From JAQVOO01 sp964524755 (GTDB taxonomy: Bacteria; Spirochaetota; Spirochaetia; Sphaerochaetales; Sphaerochaetaceae), in assembly GCA_964524755.1 (NCBI GenBank), contig CAZGDR010000009.1, forward strand, positions 1 to 45,507: a stretch of 45,507 nt of DNA. Reading direction: 5' to 3'. A model generated the notes under the pieces. The model ran no database searches and was not told the DNA's origin. It saw nothing but the letters and a program-made list of their open reading frames with translations. Below, in pieces: positions 26,922 to 35,275 of this stretch (position 1 is its first letter; each line of letters starts with the position of its first letter). The position numbers were made by a program, and so were the translations under genes.

Positions 26922-26953
26922 CAAAAACAAGCCCCGTGTTTGCAGCACGGGGC
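26922..26953 (-). terminator. Rho-independent terminator after paralogue B
   Basis: On the minus strand GCCCCGTG and CACGGGGC form a perfect eight-base GC-rich stem with a seven-base loop, followed by TTGTTTTTG. It stands between outer-membrane genes B and C, only about 20 bases before the proposed start of C. Confidence 0.82.
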
Positions 26954-26976
26954 CAGTACATCATACAATCACTAAG

Positions 26977-27588
26977 CTAGAAGAGGGTAAACAATACCGA
27001 AGCGCCAAGGTTACCACCATTATCGAAATTAGGCATCAACTGATCAAAATTCGACTGTTCAAAGGTGAATCCGTCTGAATCAATCGTGTAGTTCAAGCCA
27101 AGGAGGATTTTACCTAACTTGAGGTCTGCTGTGATTCGGTAAGACATTGGAGCATTCATGAATGCGGTGCCAAAATCTGAACCTCCGGAAATCGCGACAT
27201 TATTTGGACCATATGCTTGGGCATTTGACCAATCGTCGTCAAAAGTGACGGAGAGTCTTGGACCCATTCCTACACCAAGGCGAAGCAATCCGAGCAGATC
27301 AAGTGAAACACCACCCGTGGCAATACCAGATAATCTGTGGCCCGTATCTGTACTAGAATAGAGCGCAGCAATATCTACCTCAGCGAAGAGAATGCGCATG
27401 CGGATATCTGGGCCAAATTCATAATTATCAATTTCACTCATCCCTTCTTCCCAGGTAGCATTTTCAGAGCCAATTATGCCATTATACTGTGCAGTTGCTC
27501 CAATACTGAGATCAAATATACCAGCAAAAAGTCCTGCTGGAACTAGAAAAAGTACAACTAATAAAACCATTAATGTTTTCTTTCTCAT
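26977..27588 (-). CDS. Small outer-membrane beta-barrel-like protein, paralogue B
   Basis: A 203-residue exported protein with a clear signal peptide (MRKKTLMVLLVVLFLV, then PAGLFAG; cleavage near residue 22). The mature chain alternates Gly/aromatic strands and ends ASVLFTLF, a typical outer-membrane insertion signal. No named family is recognised; it shares its C-terminal third with the neighbouring gene C. The ATG at 27588 has AAAGGAG seven bases upstream. An extended -10 promoter and a 5' leader hairpin precede it; a strong terminator follows, so it can be expressed alone. Confidence 0.8.
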   Translation of the reverse strand: MRKKTLMVLLVVLFLVPAGLFAGIFDLSIGATAQYNGIIGSENATWEEGMSEIDNYEFGPDIRMRILFAEVDIAALYSSTDTGHRLSGIATGGVSLDLLGLLRLGVGMGPRLSVTFDDDWSNAQAYGPNNVAISGGSDFGTAFMNAPMSYRITADLKLGKILLGLNYTIDSDGFTFEQSNFDQLMPNFDNGGNLGASVLFTLF

Positions 27589-27604
27589 TCCTATACTCCT
27601 TTCT

Positions 27605-27621
27605 TAGGGATTTTTTCCCTA
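27605..27621 (-). other. Leader hairpin before paralogue B
   Basis: TAGGGA and TCCCTA form a six-base stem with a five-base loop in the predicted 5' leader, just before the ribosome site. It may protect the mRNA end; it is too short to be called a riboswitch. Confidence 0.4.
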
Positions 27622-27633
27622 TTTCGTGAAAAT

Positions 27634-27662
27634 ATTATACCATATAAAACCACAAGGTTTCA
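27634..27662 (-). promoter_or_regulatory. Extended -10 promoter of paralogue B
   Basis: The minus strand has a perfect TATAAT (27639-27634) preceded by TGG, the extended -10 form. The base-matched -35 (TGAAAC, 17 bases upstream) is poor. The predicted start is near 27627, giving a leader of about 38 bases. Confidence 0.6.
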
Positions 27663-27674
27663 TATTATTAACTT

Positions 27675-28286
27675 CTAAAACAATGCCAGTTGCAACATTA
27701 GGCCAACTTTATCACTACCAGATGAAACAAAAAGGTCGGCCCATCCACCAGGTTCGCCTAACCGTTCAATCGTCGCCTTAGTATCAACTAAATAAAACAA
27801 ACCAACTTTAGCTGAACCAATCAGAACATCTAGTCCATATTTCATATGCAATGGTGACTGATACAACACCTCATTAAAGCTCACATCGGCCACTGGACGA
27901 TTCAAAATTAAAGCTTCAGAATCCTCAGTAGGAAAGGTGAAGTCGGTTGTTAACCCACCCCCTATATTTAGATAGAGGGCATCGGTAACCAACGGAATGT
28001 CAAAAGCCAAAGAACTAAGCAAGTTCAACTTCTGTCCAGCTTGTCCTCCATTCGGAACCATTGCTAAAAAAGAGACATTGAACAATGCAAGTCGGGTATT
28101 TATGCCCACACCAATCGTCCAATTCTCACCTCTGGTCATGCCATCTAAAAACATCTCCATGGTATCAGGGTTATGCGTATGATAAATCCCTGATATCCCT
28201 AAATCAACTTCAATAAAACTACGCGCACCAACCAAAGTTGGAATAGCTAGCATAATCATCAAGAAACAAACTAAATTTTTGCGCAT
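27675..28286 (-). CDS. Small outer-membrane beta-barrel-like protein, paralogue A
   Basis: A 203-residue exported protein with a signal peptide (MRKNLVCFLMIMLAIP, then TLVGA) and a barrel-like mature part ending in LMLQLALF with terminal phenylalanine. Similar in size to paralogues B and C and related to them in outline: a conserved P-[LM]-x-x-[KR] then D-x-x-x-G strand about 60 residues from the end. It is more diverged and has no cysteine in the mature region. Function unknown. A GTAGG sequence 10 bases before the ATG is the only ribosome-site candidate. Confidence 0.76.
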   Translation of the reverse strand: MRKNLVCFLMIMLAIPTLVGARSFIEVDLGISGIYHTHNPDTMEMFLDGMTRGENWTIGVGINTRLALFNVSFLAMVPNGGQAGQKLNLLSSLAFDIPLVTDALYLNIGGGLTTDFTFPTEDSEALILNRPVADVSFNEVLYQSPLHMKYGLDVLIGSAKVGLFYLVDTKATIERLGEPGGWADLFVSSGSDKVGLMLQLALF

Positions 28287-28468
28287 AAATCGGTAACCTA
28301 CTCTCCCCTTATGTAATAGTTATATAAGACACATAGCATATAACATAACAACATTAGGAGGCAAAAGGATACAAAAAATGAGGAGATTTTTAAGGATTTC
28401 CTTATTTTAGATAGATTTACAAATTTACCGAAAACGTCAAACTCCTACACAGCAATTAATAACATGTT

Positions 28469-30379
28469 TTACATGTCCTGCAGAACTTTCAACCAAACTG
28501 CAGCACTGGCATCACTTGGCATGCGCCAGTCTCCACGTGGGCTTAACGCCACAGAACCTACCTTTGGTCCATCAGGCAAACAAGAACGTTTGAATTGCTG
28601 GGCAAAAAACCGTTTATAAAACAGCTTTAACCAGCGCAAAATGGTGGCATCATCATAGAGTCCTTTAAAAGCGATTTTAGCTAAACGGTACACCTTTTGG
28701 GGTTCGAAAGCCCAACGAATAGTGTAGTAAAGGAAAAAGTCATGCAGTTCATACGGTCCCACGATTTCTTCAGTGACCTGGGAAATTTCACCATTACGAG
28801 CTGGAAGCAGTTCTGGGCTCACCGGAGTAGCTAAAATATCAAGCAATACTTTTTGAAGAGGCTTCGCCTTACTCTTTTCACTATAATAGTCAATCAAGTG
28901 ACGAATCAGGGTCTTAGGGACTGAAGCATTCACTCCATACATCGACATGTGGTCTCCGTTATAGGTGGCCCAGCCAAGAGCCAGTTCTGATAAATCACCC
29001 GTCCCTATCACAATTGCAGATTCAGCATTTGCAATATCCATGAGTACTTGTGTACGTTCTCTAGCTTGTGTGTTCTCATACGTCACATCGTGCACAGCAG
29101 GATCGTGTCCAATATCTTTAAAATGCTGTAACACAGCTGCCGTGATATCAATCTTACGCAAGGTAACACCTAGGGCAGCACTTAAAGACTCTGCATTCTT
29201 TAGTGTCCTTGCCGTCGTCCCAAAGCATGGCATCGTAATCCCTATAATACCACTTCGATCTAGCTTCAAACGATCAAAAGCCTCCACAGCGACTAAGAGG
29301 GCTAGAGTTGAATCGAGCCCCCCAGAAACCCCAATGACGACCTTATTAGCTTTAATATGCTCTAATCTCTTCACCAACCCCAGAGATTGGATCATCAGTA
29401 TTGACTTGCAGTGACCATTTCGCTCTGGTCCCGCAGGTGGTACAAAGGGATGACGTTTGAACTCACGAGCAAGTTTTGTCTCTGTAATGGGGTGTGAAAA
29501 CTCAATAAAAGCATAGTTTTTTCCACTCTGCATTGCATACGTGGTACTACGCATGCGCTCACTAGCTAACCGGTTCACATCAATCTCGCTCGTCAAAATC
29601 CCCTCAAAAGGAACATCACTCTCTTTAAGTACCTTCCCATTTTCTGCAATTAGGTTGTGACCAGCGAAAACTATATCAGTGGTAGATTCTCCACTGCCAG
29701 CATTGGCAAACAGATAGGCACCCATCAATCGAGCCGATTGCCCCTTCACGAGTTGGCCTCTATAAGAGGCTTTCCCTACTAACTCATTGCTTGCTGATAT
29801 ATTTATAATAATCAAAGCACCTGTTTGTGCATGTCGGTTTGAAGGCGGGGATCCAACCCATAAATCCTCACAAATTTCGATTGCAAAAGTAAAGTTTTCG
29901 ATGTGTGAAGAACGAAAAATAAGGTCGGTTCCAAAGGGACAAGAACATCCAAGAATCTCAATTGACCCATTTTCAGCTGGAGCAGAAGTAAACCAACGCG
30001 CTTCATAAAACTCTCTATGATTGGCTAGATGTGTTTTTGGTACTATGCCAAGAATTTCCCCCTGATGAACAACTGCTGCACAGTTGTAGAGTTTCCCCTG
30101 CCAAACAAGAGGTAATCCTACCACGGTAATAACATCCACATGGGATGAAGCCTCTACAATACGCTCTAAAGCTGTAAGTGCACCATGCAGTAATGTTGGC
30201 TGGTGAAATAAATCACCACAGGTGTATGCTGTTAAACCAAGTTCGGGAAATGCTAAAAGAACCACTCCTTGTTTCTGCGCTTGCTGCATGTAATGAATAG
30301 TCTGCTCAGCATTATAGAGACAATCGGCGACACGGAGTAGTGGAGTGGCCACAGCCACCTGTATAAACCCATCTTTCAT
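28469..30379 (-). CDS. nadE: Glutamine-dependent NAD+ synthetase
   Basis: NadE amidates nicotinic acid adenine dinucleotide to NAD+, using ammonia taken from glutamine. The 636-residue protein fuses an N-terminal nitrilase-type glutaminase domain, with the triad Glu46 (FPELG), Lys115 (PKTHL) and Cys170 (EICEDLW), to a C-terminal synthetase domain. The latter has the ATP loop GVSGGLDSTLALL and later GTGDLSELALGW. This is the long, glutamine-using form. A strong GAGGAGG site eight bases before the ATG fixes the start. It stands alone, with 113 bases before it and 182 after it. Confidence 0.96.
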   Translation of the reverse strand: MKDGFIQVAVATPLLRVADCLYNAEQTIHYMQQAQKQGVVLLAFPELGLTAYTCGDLFHQPTLLHGALTALERIVEASSHVDVITVVGLPLVWQGKLYNCAAVVHQGEILGIVPKTHLANHREFYEARWFTSAPAENGSIEILGCSCPFGTDLIFRSSHIENFTFAIEICEDLWVGSPPSNRHAQTGALIIINISASNELVGKASYRGQLVKGQSARLMGAYLFANAGSGESTTDIVFAGHNLIAENGKVLKESDVPFEGILTSEIDVNRLASERMRSTTYAMQSGKNYAFIEFSHPITETKLAREFKRHPFVPPAGPERNGHCKSILMIQSLGLVKRLEHIKANKVVIGVSGGLDSTLALLVAVEAFDRLKLDRSGIIGITMPCFGTTARTLKNAESLSAALGVTLRKIDITAAVLQHFKDIGHDPAVHDVTYENTQARERTQVLMDIANAESAIVIGTGDLSELALGWATYNGDHMSMYGVNASVPKTLIRHLIDYYSEKSKAKPLQKVLLDILATPVSPELLPARNGEISQVTEEIVGPYELHDFFLYYTIRWAFEPQKVYRLAKIAFKGLYDDATILRWLKLFYKRFFAQQFKRSCLPDGPKVGSVALSPRGDWRMPSDASAAVWLKVLQDM

Positions 30380-30492
30380 TCACGGATCCTCCTCTCAGAA
30401 AGGAATCATGAATAGTGTAACATACTCACGTGGGTGTGACTATGAGTCGAGATAGGCATATGGTTTTACCTATTGGCGTAAAAAGGCACATG

Positions 30493-31029
30493 CTATTTTC
30501 TAGTGATGAACCCACCACTGATCACTCGCGAGTCGTTTACAACGATAACAGCTCCAGGGAAATGTTCATTGATTAGATTAATGGCTTCAGCAATGCGCTT
30601 CCGTTTGAGATGCAATAACAATAGATCTCTCTCTCCGCTGCGACCGGTACCTTTGACTACCGTTACTCCAAAACTTTCACTTCGCAATACACTAGCGAGG
30701 TTCTTACTCTCTTCTGATTCTGGAACAATAACTTGAATCGAACTCAGGCCAAATGCTAATTTATCTTCAAACCACGATCCCATGTAATTACCAACTGAGA
30801 AAGCTAAAGCAAAGACCACTATACGTAAGGGATCTTCCTGGAACCCTTGTAGCACGGTTCCAGTAATAACAAGCCATAGCAAAATATCAAAAAAAGCAAT
30901 AATGGTACCTTTTACCCGCTCTCCACGATTAATAAGCACCATGCGTACTGTTGATACTGTTACTTCAAGAATCTTTCCAAAGAAAATAATAAAATAGAGT
31001 CCGATTCCCATGTTTTGTAAAAAGTCCAT
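30493..31029 (-). CDS. UPF0316 membrane protein (DUF5698 + DUF2179)
   Basis: A 178-residue protein with about three membrane helices (residues 8-100) that include TVSTVRMVLINRGER and LAFSVGNYMGSWFEDKLA, followed by a cytoplasmic DUF2179 domain of the PII-like fold (residues 105-178). This is the conserved UPF0316 family (B. subtilis YebE-like); function unknown. The ATG has GGAGG seven bases upstream. A TGA-TATACT extended -10 stands about 37 bases upstream, at the end of the VTT-protein gene. Confidence 0.82.
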   Translation of the reverse strand: MDFLQNMGIGLYFIIFFGKILEVTVSTVRMVLINRGERVKGTIIAFFDILLWLVITGTVLQGFQEDPLRIVVFALAFSVGNYMGSWFEDKLAFGLSSIQVIVPESEESKNLASVLRSESFGVTVVKGTGRSGERDLLLLHLKRKRIAEAINLINEHFPGAVIVVNDSRVISGGFITRK

Positions 31030-31065
31030 TACCTAGCCTCCAATCCAAACTCCCCAACCATCATC

Positions 31066-31074
31066 AGTATATCA
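31066..31074 (-). promoter_or_regulatory. Candidate extended -10 promoter of the UPF0316 gene
   Basis: TGA followed by TATACT on the minus strand, without a recognisable -35. The predicted leader is about 30 bases. Confidence 0.35.
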
Positions 31075-31077
31075 TAT

Positions 31078-31740
31078 TCATGGTGAATTGGGTCTAACCT
31101 GCCTGCGGTATATCACAAAAGAAATAACCGATAGAAGAACAACAACAATTACCGAAATAATAAACATGGGGGAACCAGGTGTTTTAAGGCTCGAACCAAT
31201 TAAAGTCGTAGCAACCATACCTGGTAGTAATCCCAAAATCCCTCCAGCCATATACTGTAAATAAGGAATGCGCAGTGAACCGAGGAAGATATTAGAAATC
31301 TCATGCGGGATGAGTCCAATAAACTTTACCATAAAAGTAAAAAATATCCCTGAGCGTTGGCTATAGACCTCTAACTTTTCGAAGTGAGAAAATCTTATTA
31401 TCAACCGTTCAATATAGCCTTTACCAGCATATTTCCCAATCAAATAGGGAATCTGCATATTCACGGCAATACCCAGAACATTGAGTGCAATAGCCCATTC
31501 AAGGGGATAGAGAGAACCAATTCCGATATATAAAAGAGTATAGGGCAAACCAAATGAAACTGACTTGAGTAAAAACAATCCCATAAAAGCCGCTGCGGTG
31601 AGCCAGAGTCGATCACTAAATTTTTCTACGAGATTATCTATTGCCGATACTCCGTTGCGTGCCACAAACACAGTTACCACTACAAGCAAAGTGACCAGAG
31701 GAAGAAATTTGAGAATACTGAATACCGACACTTTTTTCAT
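31078..31740 (-). CDS. TVP38/TMEM64 (VTT domain) family membrane protein
   Basis: A 220-residue integral membrane protein with about six hydrophobic helices. The middle re-entrant region reads LPYTLLYIGIGSLYPLEWA, and a later segment has FTFMVKFIGLIPHEISNIFLGSLRI, the sort of Pro/Gly-broken helix seen in VTT/DedA relatives, which are linked to lipid or small-molecule transport. The specific substrate is not known. No Shine-Dalgarno is obvious before the ATG. It is divergent from the cupin gene across a 205-base intergenic region. Confidence 0.78.
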   Translation of the reverse strand: MKKVSVFSILKFLPLVTLLVVVTVFVARNGVSAIDNLVEKFSDRLWLTAAAFMGLFLLKSVSFGLPYTLLYIGIGSLYPLEWAIALNVLGIAVNMQIPYLIGKYAGKGYIERLIIRFSHFEKLEVYSQRSGIFFTFMVKFIGLIPHEISNIFLGSLRIPYLQYMAGGILGLLPGMVATTLIGSSLKTPGSPMFIISVIVVVLLSVISFVIYRRQVRPNSP

Positions 31741-31895
31741 CTTTACTAGTTAACATCCCCTCTTCGCACTTACCCATACCCACTAATTCACTCTACAATA
31801 CCATAGAAACGTATAAAAAACATGACTAGAAGCAGAGGGCAACCATCTTTATTACGATCCACTTCTCTTATTGGCCTTCCTTGATTATATTTACC

Positions 31896-31922
31896 TTATA
31901 ACAACCAAATTGACCATGGTTG
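31896..31922 (+). promoter_or_regulatory. Candidate -10 and operator before the cupin gene
   Basis: TTATAAC (31896-31902) can serve as a -10. Directly overlapping the expected start is a perfect inverted repeat CAACCA (31902-31907) and TGGTTG (31917-31922), with a nine-base spacer. It may be the site of an unidentified repressor. No good -35 is seen. The rest of the 31741-31945 region shows nothing else clear. Confidence 0.35.
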
Positions 31923-31945
31923 AAAGAATGTAACAGGAGAGCTCC

Positions 31946-32269
31946 ATGATTGAACGAACTTATACGTATGCAACAGAAGAAAGAAAACACATCGAAAAAT
32001 TGATTGATGATGATCCAGTAATGATAAATCATATCGTGTTACCAAAAGGGGAAAAAGTACCTGATCATCGCGCCAACTCATATGTGCACATGATTATAGT
32101 GCGAGGGACCCTTACTTTAGAGTTGGGAGAACAAGAGCCCCACCATTATAGTCGCGGGACAGTCGTCAATATTCCCTTTGATACCCCCATGAAAATACGC
32201 AACGAACAAGACGCTATCTGTGAATTTTTTGTTGTCAAAACTCCCTCTCCGCGCCTCTACGGAAAATGA
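31946..32269 (+). CDS. Small cupin-domain protein
   Basis: A 107-residue single-domain cupin, a small beta-barrel that often binds a metal. Motif 1 reads KGEKVPDHRANSYVHMIIV followed by the second-strand Gly (RGTLTLELGE), with candidate metal ligands His in PDHRA and YVHM. Motif 2 is around RGTVVNIPFDTPMKIRN. No catalytic assignment is possible. The ATG follows AGGAG by six bases. It is divergent from the VTT gene and runs head-on into the methyltransferase gene with no bases between the stops. Confidence 0.78.
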   Translation: MIERTYTYATEERKHIEKLIDDDPVMINHIVLPKGEKVPDHRANSYVHMIIVRGTLTLELGEQEPHHYSRGTVVNIPFDTPMKIRNEQDAICEFFVVKTPSPRLYGK

Positions 32270-33427
32270 TTAGACGGGCTTAAGATGTACAGCCGCTTCA
32301 ACATGGGAAGTCTGGGGATAGAGATCAAAGACTTGCAACGTGTCTACTTTATACCCTAGTTCATACAAGCGGCTGCAATCACGTGCTAAAGTAACACTAT
32401 CACACGAGACATATACAATAGAGGCTGGATTCAATGCAGCTAGTGCTTTCACTACCTTATTTTCGAGTCCGGCACGAGGTGGGTCAACTATTACTGTGTC
32501 AACTTTTTTACCAGGCTGGGTTCGAATCCATTTCTCAATGGGTTGGGCAACAAACTCAGTGGCCTTAGCATTTTTCTTAGCAAGTTCACGGCAGCGACTA
32601 TCACGCTCTACAGCAATGACTTTACGCCTAGGGCCTTCAACGAAAGCAGCGAACGTCCCCACTCCAGCATAGAGATCAAGGATTTCAGATCCATTGGTAT
32701 AAGTTTTTACAAAATCTATCATCGACGGTAATACCAGGCGATTACCTTGAAAGAATACATTCGAATCGGCCCACAGCGTCTTACCAGAGACTTCCATATC
32801 TACTTCACTACTACTCAGTGAAACTTGGGTATCACCCGCCAAGGCTGGAACTTGAAGATAGGGATTACGACTCTGCCACGCTTCAGTGGCACTACGCATT
32901 GCAGCTGCTTTAAACGTCAGTGGACGCTTTTCGCCTAAGAGACGATTCAAAGATTCACACAAGATGGGGCAATGTTCGATATCGACAAGATCGTTACTCA
33001 TGCGTCCTAAAAACCCGACCTGACTTGCTTCTAAGTCGGCATGCAAGCGAACTCGACTTCGATACCCCCAACCATCAGCTGCAGCAACGGGGAGGACAGT
33101 AATATCTTCACAATCGATTCGTCCTATCCGAGTAAGATTTTCTCTCACAATCTTCTCTTTTTCTCGCGCCTGGGCTTCACTACTCAAATGTTGCAAGTCA
33201 CAACCACCGCATACCCCATAATAGGGGCAAGCAGGGACCACTCTATCTAAAGATGCTTCAAGGACCTCAAAGACTTCAGCTCTCGCATAATCTTTCTTCT
33301 CTTCAGTTATCGTAGCCAACACCCGCTCCCCTGGTAAGGCACCAGAAACAAATATCGCCTTCCCTTCGTGACGGGCAAGACCATCACCTTTGGCAACTAA
33401 TTTTTCTATTACTAATTCTAAAACCAT
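32270..33427 (-). CDS. rlmD: TrmA/RlmD-family RNA (uracil-5-)-methyltransferase
   Basis: A 385-residue SAM-dependent enzyme that methylates C5 of a uridine, most likely in 23S rRNA. An N-terminal TRAM domain is followed by the [4Fe-4S] cysteines Cys67, Cys73 and Cys76 (CPYYGVCGGC) and a fourth in EHCPIL. The methyltransferase core shows LDLYAGVGTFA, VDPPRAGLE and the catalytic cysteine in YVSCDSVTLARD. RlmD versus RlmCD or TrmA is not decided by sequence reading alone. The gene starts four bases after the pepF stop, with GAGGGAG nine bases before the ATG. Confidence 0.9.
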   Translation of the reverse strand: MVLELVIEKLVAKGDGLARHEGKAIFVSGALPGERVLATITEEKKDYARAEVFEVLEASLDRVVPACPYYGVCGGCDLQHLSSEAQAREKEKIVRENLTRIGRIDCEDITVLPVAAADGWGYRSRVRLHADLEASQVGFLGRMSNDLVDIEHCPILCESLNRLLGEKRPLTFKAAAMRSATEAWQSRNPYLQVPALAGDTQVSLSSSEVDMEVSGKTLWADSNVFFQGNRLVLPSMIDFVKTYTNGSEILDLYAGVGTFAAFVEGPRRKVIAVERDSRCRELAKKNAKATEFVAQPIEKWIRTQPGKKVDTVIVDPPRAGLENKVVKALAALNPASIVYVSCDSVTLARDCSRLYELGYKVDTLQVFDLYPQTSHVEAAVHLKPV

Positions 33428-33431
33428 CTAT

Positions 33432-35219
33432 TTACACTCCCTCGTAGCCCGTTAATTCACAAAATTCATCCACGTACTGGCTTATGACAGCCATACTTTG
33501 TTGCCAGAAAGACTTTTTGGTAATATCGATACCAGCTTCTGCTGTCACCTCAGGGGCCGCATCCTGGCCACTATGTAATAACAAGGCGTCATAACGTTCT
33601 GCAAATCCCTTTGGCTCAAGTTGCGATAGTTGGTATACTCCCAAACCAAATAATTGCCCAAAAGCATAGGGGAAATTATAGTAAGATAAATCGCTACTGT
33701 AATAGTGCCCCTTCACAGCCCACATATAGGGATGAAGAGCCTCACTGTCTAAAGCATCCCCATAACTAGCCTTTTGGGCCTCAATCATCATTGCCGAGAG
33801 TTGATCAGGCATCAAATCACCTTCAGAACGTTGCTTGAATAATTCACGCTCAAAATAAAAACGGCTAAGAATATCAACACAAGTTTGCGTTGCATCTTGC
33901 AAGAAAAGCTCAATCAAGGTTGTTCTCTCAGAGGTGTTAGCATCCTGTAAAGCCCCCTGAAAGATTATGAATTGGCTAAAGATTGAAGCTGTTTCAGCCA
34001 GTGTCATCGGATAGTTACGTAACAACGCTGGTAAATCAGAGGTGATATAATCATGGTAAGCATGTCCTAATTCATGCGCCACGGTCGACACACTATCAAA
34101 ACTATAATCAAAATTGGCTAGAATACGGGTCTCTTTCCGCAATGGAAAAGAGGTACAGTACGCTCCTCCGACCTTGCCGGCTCGCGGCTCACTATCAATC
34201 CAACCCTTTTCAAAGGCCTCTTTGGTAAAAGTTCCTAAAGGTGGATGGAACTTAGTGAAGATATCGGTAATAAAAGTTTTAGCTTCATTAAAACTATAGC
34301 GTTTATTGAGTCCTCCGACTGGAGCAAAAATATCGTAAAAAGCTAACTTTTCAAGTCCTAGGGCATGTGCTTTAGCCCGCAAATAACGCCGAAAGAGTGG
34401 CAAATGAGACTCGATCGTACTAATCAAAAGCTCTAATACCTCGTCGGTAATTCTGGCTTGCATGGTTGCTCGCTGAAGGGGATCGCGATAACCGCGTTTC
34501 TTATCTAACGTAATTGTCGTCCCCTTGACTCCGTTAATAGCATAGGCAAATGCAATTTCATGCTGTTTCCACACTTTCAATTCTTTTTCAAAGGCTTTTT
34601 TTCGTACAGATCTATCGGGATCAAAGGCCAGTGAACGTAATTGAATAACAGACTTTTCTGCCCCGGTTTTCTCATCCCACACACATCCTGCATGTGATGA
34701 AACAGCCTCCTGCAACCTTGCCCAAGCATCAGTTCCAGAACGATTCAAATCGGCAGCTAGTGCCTCTTCAGCCTCTTCCATTGTATGTTTTTGTTCAACC
34801 AATAATTCATTCAAGACAAAACGGAAAGGGATCAACTCGGTATCATTCTCTAATAAGAGTTTTATTTTTGGTTCATGTTCGGCCATCTTGTTAATGACCA
34901 ACACGTGTGCTGCTTTTATTTCCAGCATAGCTTCTTCAACTTTATTCAAACCCCGCATGGCCTTCTCATCGCTTGTGTTTACAGTTAACAGTGCATTAGC
35001 GTAGGCCTCTAGCGTTTCACTTGTATCTAAAGCTAATTGATACGTTTCTAACAAAGCATGCAACCAACCTTTGAAGTCGGAAGCTTGAGCTGAACTGTCA
35101 GCAAGTTGGCTATATAATTCTTGTACCAAGGTCCCCAACGACGCTACATCCTGCATAAATTCAGCACTCTCTATCCCTGGATAAATAGACTCCAGATTCC
35201 AATGTGGCAAGTGTTCCAT
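33432..35219 (-). CDS. pepF: M3-family oligoendopeptidase (PepF type)
   Basis: A cytoplasmic zinc metallopeptidase of about 595 residues that cuts short peptides. The zinc motif HELGH lies in TVAHELGHAYHD near residue 380, followed by the Glu ligand region TLAETASIFSQF, typical of M3B oligoendopeptidase F. The start is set at the ATG 35219, with GAGGAG seven bases upstream; the in-frame TTG two codons earlier is too close to that site. It forms a two-gene unit with the rRNA methyltransferase gene. Confidence 0.92.
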   Translation of the reverse strand: MEHLPHWNLESIYPGIESAEFMQDVASLGTLVQELYSQLADSSAQASDFKGWLHALLETYQLALDTSETLEAYANALLTVNTSDEKAMRGLNKVEEAMLEIKAAHVLVINKMAEHEPKIKLLLENDTELIPFRFVLNELLVEQKHTMEEAEEALAADLNRSGTDAWARLQEAVSSHAGCVWDEKTGAEKSVIQLRSLAFDPDRSVRKKAFEKELKVWKQHEIAFAYAINGVKGTTITLDKKRGYRDPLQRATMQARITDEVLELLISTIESHLPLFRRYLRAKAHALGLEKLAFYDIFAPVGGLNKRYSFNEAKTFITDIFTKFHPPLGTFTKEAFEKGWIDSEPRAGKVGGAYCTSFPLRKETRILANFDYSFDSVSTVAHELGHAYHDYITSDLPALLRNYPMTLAETASIFSQFIIFQGALQDANTSERTTLIELFLQDATQTCVDILSRFYFERELFKQRSEGDLMPDQLSAMMIEAQKASYGDALDSEALHPYMWAVKGHYYSSDLSYYNFPYAFGQLFGLGVYQLSQLEPKGFAERYDALLLHSGQDAAPEVTAEAGIDITKKSFWQQSMAVISQYVDEFCELTGYEGV

Positions 35220-35275
35220 CTGCAAACTCCTCAGAGAATCCTAGTGTAGTGCACGAGAGAGGTCAATGCTAGTAA

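Noticed and set aside
28385..28420. Possible terminator after nadE (AAGGA/TCCTT)
   Set aside because: The stem is only five or six A/T-rich pairs with a two- to four-base loop; too weak to annotate. The 28287-28468 region shows nothing else firm.
30380..30492. Small RNA or riboswitch before nadE
   Set aside because: Only short imperfect repeats and a CACGTG are seen; no known NAD or other riboswitch pattern could be recognised.
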